This document shows positions 14,597 to 24,218 of a DNA stretch of 64,000 nt, one piece after another. The stretch is from CAIVAT01 sp964473485 (GTDB lineage Bacteria > Bacteroidota > Bacteroidia > Bacteroidales > FEN-979), in assembly GCA_964473485.1 (NCBI GenBank), contig CAYYPH010000001.1, forward strand, positions 372,001 to 436,000. Reading direction: 5' to 3'. How positions within the stretch are numbered: position 1 is the first letter of the stretch; the number at the start of each line of letters is the position of its first letter. The notes below the pieces were generated by a model. It was not told the DNA's origin. It worked only from the letters and a program-made list of their open reading frames with translations, and ran no database searches. The translations under genes and the position numbers were made by a program.

Positions 14597-15814
14597 CTAC
14601 CAGTTGTTTACCAGGCCGAGTTTACGCTTTATCTCCTGAGGAATCGCATTTTTATGGACCATCACATCCATGGTCTTGAGTTGCACATAAGGCCATGAGG
14701 CATAGAAAAAGCCTTTGTATTTATGATCCTCAAATCCCCAGGAATTCTTGACAATGAAATACTTATTCCCATTCTGGTCCTTCACGATACCGGTCAGTTG
14801 CATACCATGGTCATCAGTGGTCTGATAATTATCAAATTCCTGCTGACGCATTTCCTGGGTTATCTTTTTCTCGGGCATTGGTTTGTCAAATTTCAGCAAC
14901 ATCTTTTCCCTTTCCGCATCAGACATTTTTTCCCATTTTCCTTGTTCGAGACCAGCCAGTTCAGGTGCGTTCTTATCGGGAACCACCGCGACCCCGTTTT
15001 TCCATGAAAAACCTTTCTCACTGACATCGGCTCCCCATACGACTGTGTACCCATTCATGATGGAGTTTTCGATGACCGCCATCATTTCGTCCATCGGAAG
15101 ATTATAGACTTCATCCAACAACCAGTTATCGGGAATCTCGATAACAAACTTCGAATAAAAGGGATGATGGGTGAACGAGGCCAGTTCTACATAATCATCC
15201 GGGTTCAGGCCAAGGGTTGAAGCAAAAGTTTTGGGAGTGTACTCCACGCCTTTGTATGTGAATTTTTCAGGGACTTTCCCGAGGTAGGCATCCAGAATTC
15301 CGTTAAAACCCTGGTGCCAGACCGGACTCAGTTTTTTATTGGAATTTTTCAGTACCGCGTCGACATAGGCTGACAGCACGCCATCCATTTCGCCATGAAC
15401 AGGTTTATCCTCGCCGATTGTTAACCCTGTATATGCAGATTCAGGCACCATCCCATAGTTTTTCAAAACATAGGTAACATCATGTGCGGCACCTCCGCCA
15501 CCAAAATTATGTTTGCCCTGGAAACGTACATAAAGTCTGGCTTTATCGGAATAACAGTTTCTCACTGCAAACATTTCGCTCAGATCAAAAGTATCCTTGC
15601 CCATACGCAGCAGTTCAGACTCAAGGAAGGCGATGGCGGAGTAACTCCAGCATGTTCCGGAACGATACTGGTTCTTCACACTGGTTGCCGGAAGTTGTTT
15701 AATGACAGTGAACTGGTAGCCTGAATCGGCTTTTTTTTCTGCATCCTGGGCAATGGTTCCATTGCCGGTCATGAGGCATGCAGCGATCAACAGAAGGGAG
15801 AATACGTGTTTCAT
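14597..15814 (-). CDS. C1-family cysteine peptidase, bleomycin hydrolase/aminopeptidase C type, exported
   Basis: 405-residue papain-like peptidase. A signal peptide (MKHVFSLLLIAACLMTGNGTIAQ) precedes the catalytic domain, so unlike classical cytoplasmic bleomycin hydrolase it should be periplasmic. Oxyanion Gln (about 49) and nucleophile Cys (about 55) are in NQYRSGTCWSYSA, His at about 336 in DDHGMQLTG and Asn at about 357 in VKNSWGFED. Two ATG codons at 15817 and 15814 are possible; the frame to 15847 adds a non-signal-like tail. A complete promoter at 15860-15890 precedes it. Physiological substrate unknown; peptide scavenging is likely. Confidence 0.9.
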   Translation of the reverse strand: MKHVFSLLLIAACLMTGNGTIAQDAEKKADSGYQFTVIKQLPATSVKNQYRSGTCWSYSAIAFLESELLRMGKDTFDLSEMFAVRNCYSDKARLYVRFQGKHNFGGGGAAHDVTYVLKNYGMVPESAYTGLTIGEDKPVHGEMDGVLSAYVDAVLKNSNKKLSPVWHQGFNGILDAYLGKVPEKFTYKGVEYTPKTFASTLGLNPDDYVELASFTHHPFYSKFVIEIPDNWLLDEVYNLPMDEMMAVIENSIMNGYTVVWGADVSEKGFSWKNGVAVVPDKNAPELAGLEQGKWEKMSDAEREKMLLKFDKPMPEKKITQEMRQQEFDNYQTTDDHGMQLTGIVKDQNGNKYFIVKNSWGFEDHKYKGFFYASWPYVQLKTMDVMVHKNAIPQEIKRKLGLVNNW

Positions 15815-15859
15815 CATTGCTTTGATTATTAATTGTTTGATTTGCATATTTCAGTGCGT

Positions 15860-15890
15860 CAAAAATAAAAAGATTCCCTCAATGCGACAA
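15860..15890 (-). promoter_or_regulatory. Promoter of C1 peptidase (TTG-N20-TATTTTTG)
   Basis: Minus strand TTG (CAA at 15888-15890), 20 bp, TATTTTTG (15860-15867). It lies between the peptidase and the end of the upstream radical SAM gene, so the peptidase is transcribed on its own. Confidence 0.7.
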
Positions 15891-15900
15891 GGTTTTTTAT

Positions 15901-16839
15901 TCATTCGAAAGGATGTTCCTGATCAAAATCGGGTCTGTAAAAATGGCTGCTTTCATAATCCTGAATCCAGCCGCGATGCATGCCAAGCCGTTCAACCTCG
16001 TTCACTACCATTTGATACTCATTCTCAGTGATGTATCTGTTCAGTTCGGGATAATCAGGAAAGTGCCTGGCCGGGTAATATTGCGACATCAGCGACAGGT
16101 GTACGCGCGGAGAAAGTTCTCCGGCAAGGAACCTGACCACCTCAACACTGTTGTTCACATGTCCGGGAAGCACCAGATGCCTGACAATCATTCCCGATTC
16201 AGCTTCCCCTTCCTCGTCAAGCCTGAGGGTGGCGCCTTTCTGACGAAACATCTCCCTGAGCGCCATCATTGCGATTTCAGGATAGTCGGATGCACCCGAA
16301 AAAGCCTTTCCCAACCTGGCATCCATATATTTCATATCGGGCAGATAGACATCGATGATACCCTCCAGCATACGGAGGGTCTCCACTTTATCGTAGCCAT
16401 TTGAATTATATACCCAAACCGGATTATAACCACGCTCCTCAACCACGTTAATAATATGGAGCATCTGAGGAATTACGTGACCGGGTGAGACAAATCCCAC
16501 CCTATTGATCCCACTGGCAAGCATGGAAATTACCCTGTTGATCACCGCTTCGGGCTCCATGAAACAGGAAGAATGGCTGATCCTGTTGTTGCTGATCTGG
16601 TGATTCTGGCAAAAGATACACTGCAGATTGCAGTTGGTGAAAAAGATATTGCAAATCCCATGTTTGCCGCTGATAACCGGTTCCTCGCCCCGGTGGATGC
16701 AAATGGAGGATATGCTGAACTCCGAACCGTTCCGGCAATAACCGTGGTTACCGGTGCGCCTGTCGACGTCACAGTTTCTCGGACATAAGGTACAATTTGT
16801 CAGCAATTTCCCGGTGTTCCGGTCTGGGTCATCAATCAT
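15901..16839 (-). CDS. Radical SAM protein, PflA-related uncharacterised family
   Basis: 312-residue radical SAM enzyme. The SAM-cluster motif is CNLQCIFC (CX3CX2C) near residue 80, preceded by a cysteine-rich N-terminus (CTLCPRNCDVDR ... GYC) that probably binds a second iron-sulphur centre, and by the IHRGEEPVISG segment. This arrangement belongs to the family annotated as PflA-like / 'radical SAM protein' related to AmmeMemoRadiSam proteins. No glycyl-radical enzyme or Memo/Amme partner is adjacent, so its target is unknown. It is divergent from the HAD phosphatase across a 170-bp AT-rich gap that carries a TAATTTTG element (16875-16882, minus). Confidence 0.8.
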   Translation of the reverse strand: MIDDPDRNTGKLLTNCTLCPRNCDVDRRTGNHGYCRNGSEFSISSICIHRGEEPVISGKHGICNIFFTNCNLQCIFCQNHQISNNRISHSSCFMEPEAVINRVISMLASGINRVGFVSPGHVIPQMLHIINVVEERGYNPVWVYNSNGYDKVETLRMLEGIIDVYLPDMKYMDARLGKAFSGASDYPEIAMMALREMFRQKGATLRLDEEGEAESGMIVRHLVLPGHVNNSVEVVRFLAGELSPRVHLSLMSQYYPARHFPDYPELNRYITENEYQMVVNEVERLGMHRGWIQDYESSHFYRPDFDQEHPFE

Positions 16840-17011
16840 ATAAAAGCGGAATTGTTATTTAACAGCAAACGCTGCAAAATTAGCAGTCTTCCTTTTAACC
16901 AGGATTTATTTGATTAACGAAGCAAAGTTTGCGAAATTAGCGGCACTTTTCACACTGCCTGACAAGCTGACAAATTCTTATACTGGTATATATAACTCTC
17001 TGTAATGTTAT

Positions 17012-17671
17012 ATGTTGGAAAGAAAAAATAAATACACAACCATCATCTGGGACTGGAACGGTACCCTCCTCAACGATGCCTGGCTTTGCGTGGATGTCAT
17101 GAACGGGATGTTAATGGAGCGCGGATTGCCATTAAGAACCATTGATGAATATCGGGAGGTCTTTGATTTCCCGGTCCGGGATTATTATGAAAAACTGGGC
17201 TATGATTTTGAAAAGGAACCATTTGAGATAATCGGCATGGAATTCATGGTACTGTATAACCGGCGGCAGCATGAGACAAAGCTTCATGAGGGCGTGTTTG
17301 ACATCCTGGGTTGGTTCCGCAAGCATGGTTTCCGTCAGTTAATCCTTTCAGCCAGGGAGCAATCGGAACTTATAGAAGAGACGAAATCCCTTGGGGTGTA
17401 TGCCTATTTTGATAGGATATACGGTCTCGACGACCATTATGCTCATGGGAAAACCGATGTTGCGGTAAGGCTCCTGGCCGACATCGGGGTTCCTGCGGAT
17501 CAGATCGTTTTCATCGGCGATACGAGGCATGATGCGGAAGTTGCCAAAGAGTGCGGCATTGAATGTATCCTCATCCCCAACGGTCATCATAGCCGCCAGC
17601 GGCTGGAATCGCTTGGCGTGGAAATGGTGGATGGATATGCAGGGCTGCAAAGGAGATTCCAGGTTTTATAA
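17012..17671 (+). CDS. HAD-superfamily phosphatase, phosphoglycolate-phosphatase-like
   Basis: 219-residue HAD hydrolase. Motif I is WDWNGTLLND (nucleophile Asp; the second acidic residue is replaced by Asn, as in some Gph-like subgroups), a C1 helical cap follows, motif II is LSAREQ, the motif III lysine is in HGKTDVA and motif IV is FIGDTRHDAEVA. The presence of a cap and the GDTRHD box fit small-molecule phosphomonoesters such as phosphoglycolate or nucleotides. The frame begins with ATG at 17012; the glycosidase gene starts 31-70 bp downstream in the same direction. Confidence 0.85.
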   Translation: MLERKNKYTTIIWDWNGTLLNDAWLCVDVMNGMLMERGLPLRTIDEYREVFDFPVRDYYEKLGYDFEKEPFEIIGMEFMVLYNRRQHETKLHEGVFDILGWFRKHGFRQLILSAREQSELIEETKSLGVYAYFDRIYGLDDHYAHGKTDVAVRLLADIGVPADQIVFIGDTRHDAEVAKECGIECILIPNGHHSRQRLESLGVEMVDGYAGLQRRFQVL

Positions 17672-17741
17672 TCAATCCAAATGAAATGCTCATAAGTTAA
17701 AGATGATTTTCACTATTTCAACTCCACCATTCCTGACCGGC

Positions 17742-20700
17742 ATGCAAATCAATCTGCTACGGATTGCCTGGACCATTTTGACGTTGGTCCTCATTCAACC
17801 GGTCAGCCTTGCACAATCGGTCAAGGGTCAGACTGGTCAGGTACATACCATCAGGCTAACAAAAAATCCGACTGGTAAAATAAATTCTGAGGGATCGGTG
17901 AGCGTATGGTTTCTGGCACCGGTGCCATATGAAAAGGCAGGCAAGGAGACCCGGGCAGCCTTCGATTTTCTGAACAAAATTCCGGGCATCAGTGGCCGCT
18001 ATCTCCTTTTTGAAGAGCTTCCGGGATCTGAAAAAAAACTGAAACAAGCGGATGTTCTCTGGATACACCGGGATGAAACAACCGAATTCAGTAAAGCTGA
18101 GCGCGACCGGAAATTATATTTAACCCTGAAAGAATATATTGAAGGCGGGGGGCGGCTCATGCTAACCCAGCAGGCCGTCCACTACCTGAACCTTCTTGGA
18201 TATGAATCCACCCTGATGGAGGACAGTACAAAGCTATGTTACGACAATGGATACGGCCGAAGACTTGGTTTCCACTCCTTTATAGACCATCCCGTATTCA
18301 GCGGATTGCACGGAGGAGCATACATTTGCTGGCCCCAGTCGGACATGACCACCCGGATCACGGGATTGTTTGGCGACCGGGTCCCGATCAATGGAAAGAC
18401 AGTTGCCGTTGACTGGGATTACATATTCCTGCGTGAGCAGACAAAACTGGTGCTTGAATATGCTCCCGGAACAGGGCGGATACTGGCGGTGGGAGGATAT
18501 ATGCTGTTTGGAATCCCTAACAGGAACAGGGCTCACCTTGAGCTGTTTGCCCGAAACTGCATCCAATACCTTTCGGAAAAGGAGGTGCAAATCAAAACCA
18601 TCAACTGGTGGGATTATACCCCTTGCCTAGTGGCCGAATGCGCGGCTCCTCCCGAGTCAGACCGTTTTGTCAGGGCCATTCCTCCATCGGTAAAATGGCG
18701 TGAGGAGGAGAGTGAACTTACGCTAAACCAACGGTTCGCCGACCGGAATTTCTGGGATGTAGCCGGTGAAAGAATGGTCACCATGGGATTGGAGACAGGC
18801 GGCATCGAGGAGATCTGGGCACATCCCTTCATGGCCCTGAGGGATTACAGGGTGGGGATCAGGTTCAGTTACCGCGACACCATCTACTGGTTAAATGATG
18901 AACGTCCTGAGATTAGCGTCAATCCGGCCTCGTTCACCAGAATCTACAAATTCCCCCGGGCCTACCTCAAAGAAATTGTCGTTAACGATCCGGATCGTCC
19001 TGCCGGCGTTGTCCACTACGAATTAAGAGGTGTTTACGAAGCCGATCTCTTCGTACAATTTACATCGAACCTCCGCTGGATGTGGCCCTATTCAGAGAAG
19101 GCAACCGGATCGGTATGCCATCGCTGGAATAATGACCTGAGCTGTATCGAGATCCATGACCGAACCGGGCGCTTACATGTTATGGCCGGCGGAAATAAAC
19201 CTCCGGTAAAACACCAGGCGGGTCAATACGAATCTTTTATCTGGTCCAGGGAGGATTCCGCAATGACCGGAGTTGACTCACAAAAGTGTCAGGCCGCTTT
19301 CTGCAGTCAGTTCAGACTGGGTATGAACGATAATTTAGATATAGTGATCGCGGCAAGTTGTGAGGGCTACGATACAACCCGTCAATATTTCGAACAAGCC
19401 ATCATGAATCCTGCTGCGGTTTATGAACGGGCACTGCAACACAATTCCAATATCCTGACCGACAGGCTTATGGTGACCACTCCTGACAAAGAATTCAACA
19501 CCGGTTACCGCTGGTCAGTGGTTGCTACTGACCGCTTCATGGTTCGTACACCTGGTATGGGGCGGGCGCTTGTTGCAGGTTATGCCACCACCCGGTCAGG
19601 GTGGAACGGCGGGCACCAGGTAAACGGCCGGCCCGGCTATGCCTGGTATTTCGGCCGTGATGCCGTTTGGAGTGCTTTTGCGTTGCTTGATTATGGTGAT
19701 TTTGATAAGGTGCGGTCCCAACTGGAATTCTTCAATCACTTCCAGGACCTTAACGGGAAAATCTTCCATGAAGCCAGTACTTCCGGCTTCATTCATTATG
19801 ATGCAGCGGATGCAACACCTCTGTATATATTACTTGCCGGAAAATATTTCAGGCACAGCAACGATACTGCTTTTCTCCGGAAAACCTGGCCGAACATCAA
19901 AAAAGCGATCGATTTTTGTTTTTCAACCGACACCGACCAGGATCACCTCATCGAAAATACCAATGTTGGGCACGGATGGGTGGAGGGTGGTAAACTTTAT
20001 GGTTCACATGCTACCATATACATGACCGGCATCTGGTCTGCGGCATTGCGCGAGGCTCATAACATGGCCGGTTTTCTTGGCCGGCCGGAGGCGGAGAGTT
20101 ACCGTCTGGAAGCCGATGAAACAAAAAACATTATCAATACCCGTTTCTGGAACCGGAATACATCTTTCTTTTCCTATGGGATGAACACGGACGGTACCTT
20201 CCGGAACGACCCAACGGTGCTGCCCGCCGTGCCGATCTATCTTGGAACGGCAGAACCTGCCTTCGCTTCCATGTGCCTCAGGCAGTATTCATCGAATGCA
20301 TTCACAACCAATTGGGGTGTTCGTATCATTCGCGATGACAGCCCGATGTTCAAACCCACCGGATACCATTATGGCAGCGTGTGGCCTCTGTTTACCGGCT
20401 GGACCGCCCTTGCGGAGTACAAAACAGGAAATCCAATACAGGGATATTCGCATCTCATGAATAACCTTAAAGTCTTCAAATACTGGGGACTGGGATTCGT
20501 GGAAGAGGTGCTGAATGGGGCGGAATACATGCCATCCGGCGTCTGTCCGCACCAATGCTGGTCCGAAACGATGGTCCTCCAGCCCGTCATTGAGGGACTT
20601 CTCGGGCTTGAGGTCGACGCGGGAAAACAAAAGGTCACCCTGGCCCCTTCCCTGCCGGCACATTGGGATTCGATGGTTGCAAACAACATCCGCATTGGCA

Positions 20701-21239
20701 ATAAGTACATTGATTTTCAATTTAAAAGAACGGATCAGGCAAAAAGCGTCTTTACCTTTGATCTGCGCCGCGGAAAGCGGGTATCCATTGATTTCATGCC
20801 GGGTTTGCCTGCCGGAACAAGGATCAACAGCGTAAGACTTGATGGGAAGGACGTACCCCACACGGTGTTCACGACAAGCCGGGGCATTGTGCCCTATGTC
20901 AACATCAGCGTTCAGTCGGCCAGCCGGCTGGAGATTGAAACCGAAGGAGGAATAGCGGTGCTTCCCGTGGTGGCCGATCCCAAACCAGGAGACCCCGCGG
21001 CAGGCCTGCGGATCATTTCCACTCATTTTACGGGATCCCGGTTCAGTGTTGAGCTTGAAGGACCTTGCGGAACCACGGGGTCATTTAAAATATGGTCAGC
21101 TGCAGGGGATATTGTTACCCCAACTGGTCTGCGATTAACAGGAAGGACCGGTCCTGTGTTTACGTATGAAATTGATTTTGAAAAAACCGGGGAAAAGTAC
21201 CAGGTGAAGATCATTGATTTTGAATATATAAGGAAGTAA
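17742..21239 (+). CDS. Large exported (alpha/alpha)6-barrel glycosidase-like protein with extra N-terminal domain
   Basis: About 1165 residues with a signal peptide (MQINLLRIAWTILTLVLIQPVSLAQ). A first domain (about 35-290) reads like a class-I-glutaminase-fold or ThuA-like module (YEKAGKETRAAFDFL, EYIEGGGRLMLTQQAVHYL, GRILAVGGYMLFG). It is followed by a beta-rich region, then an (alpha/alpha)6 barrel of the amylo-alpha-1,6-glucosidase / GH63-GH15-like kind (GYAWYFGRDAVWSAFALLDYGD; NTNVGHGWVEGG; HYGSVWPLFTGWTALAEY; CPHQCWSETMV), and C-terminal beta domains. The frame opens at 17703 (alternative ATG). Catalytic residues are probably acidic residues in GRDAVW and/or HQCWSE. Substrate unknown; alpha-glucoside or related is a guess. 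First of a carbohydrate gene run. Confidence 0.7.
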   Translation: MQINLLRIAWTILTLVLIQPVSLAQSVKGQTGQVHTIRLTKNPTGKINSEGSVSVWFLAPVPYEKAGKETRAAFDFLNKIPGISGRYLLFEELPGSEKKLKQADVLWIHRDETTEFSKAERDRKLYLTLKEYIEGGGRLMLTQQAVHYLNLLGYESTLMEDSTKLCYDNGYGRRLGFHSFIDHPVFSGLHGGAYICWPQSDMTTRITGLFGDRVPINGKTVAVDWDYIFLREQTKLVLEYAPGTGRILAVGGYMLFGIPNRNRAHLELFARNCIQYLSEKEVQIKTINWWDYTPCLVAECAAPPESDRFVRAIPPSVKWREEESELTLNQRFADRNFWDVAGERMVTMGLETGGIEEIWAHPFMALRDYRVGIRFSYRDTIYWLNDERPEISVNPASFTRIYKFPRAYLKEIVVNDPDRPAGVVHYELRGVYEADLFVQFTSNLRWMWPYSEKATGSVCHRWNNDLSCIEIHDRTGRLHVMAGGNKPPVKHQAGQYESFIWSREDSAMTGVDSQKCQAAFCSQFRLGMNDNLDIVIAASCEGYDTTRQYFEQAIMNPAAVYERALQHNSNILTDRLMVTTPDKEFNTGYRWSVVATDRFMVRTPGMGRALVAGYATTRSGWNGGHQVNGRPGYAWYFGRDAVWSAFALLDYGDFDKVRSQLEFFNHFQDLNGKIFHEASTSGFIHYDAADATPLYILLAGKYFRHSNDTAFLRKTWPNIKKAIDFCFSTDTDQDHLIENTNVGHGWVEGGKLYGSHATIYMTGIWSAALREAHNMAGFLGRPEAESYRLEADETKNIINTRFWNRNTSFFSYGMNTDGTFRNDPTVLPAVPIYLGTAEPAFASMCLRQYSSNAFTTNWGVRIIRDDSPMFKPTGYHYGSVWPLFTGWTALAEYKTGNPIQGYSHLMNNLKVFKYWGLGFVEEVLNGAEYMPSGVCPHQCWSETMVLQPVIEGLLGLEVDAGKQKVTLAPSLPAHWDSMVANNIRIGNKYIDFQFKRTDQAKSVFTFDLRRGKRVSIDFMPGLPAGTRINSVRLDGKDVPHTVFTTSRGIVPYVNISVQSASRLEIETEGGIAVLPVVADPKPGDPAAGLRIISTHFTGSRFSVELEGPCGTTGSFKIWSAAGDIVTPTGLRLTGRTGPVFTYEIDFEKTGEKYQVKIIDFEYIRK

Positions 21240-21274
21240 AGGCCATTGCAATGTCAATGTTGATTTACACCATC

Positions 21275-23422
21275 ATGAAAAAACAATTCATTTTTCCGGT
21301 CGTCGCAGTTTTAATATGCGGATTCCAGGGAACAGGCCAAACCCTGTCTAATCTCCGGGCTACCTGCAATGATCCCCTGTTCACTACATATGCCGCTCCT
21401 CCCGAAAGAAGCTCCTACCAAAACGATCAGGCTTATCAATTCCTTTGGTTTGATCCTCAGTCAGGAACAGAGATGATCTCAACCGACGGTCCAAATGCCG
21501 GGATGGCATTCACTATCAATAATCGGTTGATTTTCAAACTACAAGAATTTCAAAGAGAACCTGTTATCTCAGTCTCATACAGCGATCTTATCAAATTCAG
21601 TTATTACCCGGTGAAGGATCTTGGAGTCGAAGTTTTTGCAGCTGTTTATTCCTCACAAACTCTTTTCATGCAATACAGGCTGGTGAATGAAGGCAGTTTC
21701 CCACTTGAGATCACTTTATTGCCCTATCTTTATTTTCCGGCAACAGATTCCATTAACCGGATCAGCCACACGGGAGAACCAAACGGTTATATCTTCCCCT
21801 TGACCAAAAAGAAGGATGGCTGGATGGAACAGCATGATATTCCGTTCATTGAGCATTTTAATGGATACTGGGGGATTGATTGCGGTATGGACAGCACCTG
21901 GTCTTTTTGTGAGAAGGTGAGCCAGGTAGCAAATCCCGGCGTCAAAGGGAAAGAAGTAAAGACCATTCTCCGCGATTATTTCAAAACCCGGAAAAGGTCG
22001 AAGGCCTTTAACAGCGGGCTTGTGTCGATGCGCACCCTGCGACTGAATGCCGGGGAATCGACATCATTCAGAATTTCAATCATCCTTCAGCCGGCTGAAG
22101 CATTGTCAGCATCCCGCAGGTCAGTCAGTATGGATGGACATTACCGGTCTGTTCAATCGAAGCAGTTCATTGGCGATGAACTAAACAGGATTCGTTCAGC
22201 AAATACGGTCCATATGATCCGTGAGAATGAGAAGGTTTATTCGCGGATAAGACAGTTGCCGTTCACAGATAAGGATCAGGAGTTAACATACTGGAGTTCA
22301 TTTTCACTGCTCAGACAATGTATGATGCCACCCGAAGGCGAATGCGGATATAATTATTATGTATTCTCGAGGGAACCTAAGTGGGGATGGGGTTATGGCG
22401 GCCAGGTCTTTCATGAAAGCCTGGCTATGATCACCTATGCGCGGATGGATCCCGGGGGTGCCATGAATTCTCAACGCGTTTTCATGGAAAGGCAACAGCC
22501 CGATGGTTATATCAACTATCGCACAGGCCCATACCTGAATGAGCGGATCGAGACCGGGGGCAAACCAACCAGTTCTGCACCCTGGTTCAACTTTCAGAAC
22601 CTGGAAATTTTCAAGATTACAAATGACCGTAAATTCCTTAAGGATGCTTACATGTCGGGCCGCCGCTTTTACGAGTATTATACCGCGAACCGCGATTCGA
22701 ATCAGAACGGACTTTGTGAATGGGGCGCTCACGCAGAACTGGAATCAGTGCGTGATGCACGGGTAGCCATCTGGGACAAAGTTGGGTGGGCTTCCAATTT
22801 CGAGGGTCCTGATTTAAACTCCATGCTGGTCAGGGAAGCGCTGGCACTGGCTGAAATGGCCGGTATTCTTGGCATCAATGAAGATAAAATCCATTGGAAA
22901 TCAGAGGCAAAGAAAAGAAAAGAGCTGATAAACCAGAAATTATGGGATCCTGTCACCGGTTTTTATTATTGCATTGACAGAGACCGGCAGGACTTTACAC
23001 ATCGAACAGCGGGTGATCTGAAAATCATGGAAATCATCGGTTTCCTCCCCTTGTGGGCCGGTGTGGCGGACCAGGAGAAAGCGGCCAGGTTGGTCAAGGT
23101 GTTGACAGATACTGCTTCTTTTTGGAGACCGTACGGCATTCCCACCCTGACTGCTGCCAGTGATTACTACTGTCCGATCGGTTATTGGAACGGCCCGGTT
23201 TGGATTCAATGGAATTACCTGGTTTACAGAGGTTTGAAGGACAATGGCTATGACCGTGAAGCGAAAGAACTTTCCCTGCGGGTCATCCGTAATGTGGTCA
23301 ATCATCTGAAGAGAGACCACACATTCTGGGAGTTTTACAGTGCCGATGACCTGCAGGCCGGGTGGAACAAAACCTATATCTGGGCAGGTATGATCGTAGA
23401 GATGATGAATGAAATCGAATGA
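21275..23422 (+). CDS. Exported GH63-like (alpha/alpha)6 glycoside hydrolase, paralogue A
   Basis: 715 residues. A signal peptide (KKQFIFPVVAVLICGFQGTGQ) is followed by an N-terminal beta-sandwich (about 25-290) and an (alpha/alpha)6 barrel. Barrel motifs typical of GH63-type and glucosylglycerate-hydrolase-like enzymes are visible: WGWGYGGQVFHESLAM, CEWGAHAE, YWNGPVWIQWNYLVYRGL and TFWEFYS. The start at 21275 is preferred over 21251 because it begins the signal peptide and equals the paralogue's length. The 25392-27536 gene is a clear paralogue with the same domain order, and the two flank a TauE-SDR-like-SnoaL block. Stop codon overlaps the TauE start by 4 bp. Substrate unknown. Confidence 0.72.
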   Translation: MKKQFIFPVVAVLICGFQGTGQTLSNLRATCNDPLFTTYAAPPERSSYQNDQAYQFLWFDPQSGTEMISTDGPNAGMAFTINNRLIFKLQEFQREPVISVSYSDLIKFSYYPVKDLGVEVFAAVYSSQTLFMQYRLVNEGSFPLEITLLPYLYFPATDSINRISHTGEPNGYIFPLTKKKDGWMEQHDIPFIEHFNGYWGIDCGMDSTWSFCEKVSQVANPGVKGKEVKTILRDYFKTRKRSKAFNSGLVSMRTLRLNAGESTSFRISIILQPAEALSASRRSVSMDGHYRSVQSKQFIGDELNRIRSANTVHMIRENEKVYSRIRQLPFTDKDQELTYWSSFSLLRQCMMPPEGECGYNYYVFSREPKWGWGYGGQVFHESLAMITYARMDPGGAMNSQRVFMERQQPDGYINYRTGPYLNERIETGGKPTSSAPWFNFQNLEIFKITNDRKFLKDAYMSGRRFYEYYTANRDSNQNGLCEWGAHAELESVRDARVAIWDKVGWASNFEGPDLNSMLVREALALAEMAGILGINEDKIHWKSEAKKRKELINQKLWDPVTGFYYCIDRDRQDFTHRTAGDLKIMEIIGFLPLWAGVADQEKAARLVKVLTDTASFWRPYGIPTLTAASDYYCPIGYWNGPVWIQWNYLVYRGLKDNGYDREAKELSLRVIRNVVNHLKRDHTFWEFYSADDLQAGWNKTYIWAGMIVEMMNEIE

Positions 23423-24186
23423 ACAATATGGAGTTAACTGATCTGATAATCCTTGCGCTTTCGGCGTTTCTTGCCGGTGTTGTAAATGCCGTTGCGGGAG
23501 GAGGCACACTTATTACCTTCCCGATGCTCACGGCCCTTGGTGTTCCCGCGGTTGTGGCAAACGTTACGAACACCATCGCACTCAGCCCGGGTTATCTGGG
23601 GGGAACCTGGGCCCAGCGAAAGGACCTTGCCGGCCAGGGAAGATTATTGTGGATACTGCTTCCCGTCAGTCTTTTGGGGGGAATTTGCGGAGGCTTTCTG
23701 CTTCTGAATACCGGCGAAAAAAACTTCAGGGCCCTGGTTCCGTGGCTCATCCTTTTTGCCTCTCTGCTTCTTGCCGTTCAACCATACATCCGTAAATGGA
23801 TCGCCTCCGCAGGCAAAAACAATGGACTGCAAATCAGCGCCTGGTGGCTGATTTTTTTTACCCTGCCTGCTGCTGTCTATGGCGGATATTTCGGCGCCGG
23901 AGTAAGTGTTATCATCGTGGCAGTCTTGGGAGTGGTGCTCCATGACAGCATCACACGGCTCAATGCTTTGAAGCAGGCCATGGCCTTTGTGATCAATGTG
24001 TCAACGGCAGTGTTTTTCGTTTTCTCGGCGACTTTCAGCTGGTCAATTGCGATTGTCATGGCCGCGGGCGCTATCCTGGGAGGGCTGGCCGGTGGAAGGC
24101 TGGCAGCTTTTATCAGGCCTGCCATTCTGCGTTGGACCATCGTTGTAATAGGTATGGTTGTCAGTATTATTTATTTCATCAAGTAA
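23419..24186 (+). CDS. TauE/SafE-family membrane transporter
   Basis: 255-residue polytopic protein with about eight hydrophobic helices and the family's hallmark first repeat (LSAFLAGVVNAVAGGGTLITFPMLTALGVP). TauE/SafE proteins are anion exporters, in characterised cases for sulfite, sulfoacetate or related organic anions. Here the gene starts by overlapping the stop of glycosidase A by 4 bp (ATGA), an unusual partner for a sulfite exporter, so cotranslation suggests an organic anion or sugar-linked product is involved, but this is inference. Confidence 0.85.
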   Translation: MNNMELTDLIILALSAFLAGVVNAVAGGGTLITFPMLTALGVPAVVANVTNTIALSPGYLGGTWAQRKDLAGQGRLLWILLPVSLLGGICGGFLLLNTGEKNFRALVPWLILFASLLLAVQPYIRKWIASAGKNNGLQISAWWLIFFTLPAAVYGGYFGAGVSVIIVAVLGVVLHDSITRLNALKQAMAFVINVSTAVFFVFSATFSWSIAIVMAAGAILGGLAGGRLAAFIRPAILRWTIVVIGMVVSIIYFIK

Positions 24187-24218
24187 TTATCTGTTTAACA
24201 GTGACTTAATTCAAAGCG

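Noticed and set aside
16840..17011. Possible operator from two similar words TGCAAAATTAGCAG and TGCGAAATTAGCGG about 58 bp apart
   Set aside because: Only two imperfect copies in AT-rich DNA; one contains a plausible -7 element of the radical SAM gene. Too weak to call a repeat.
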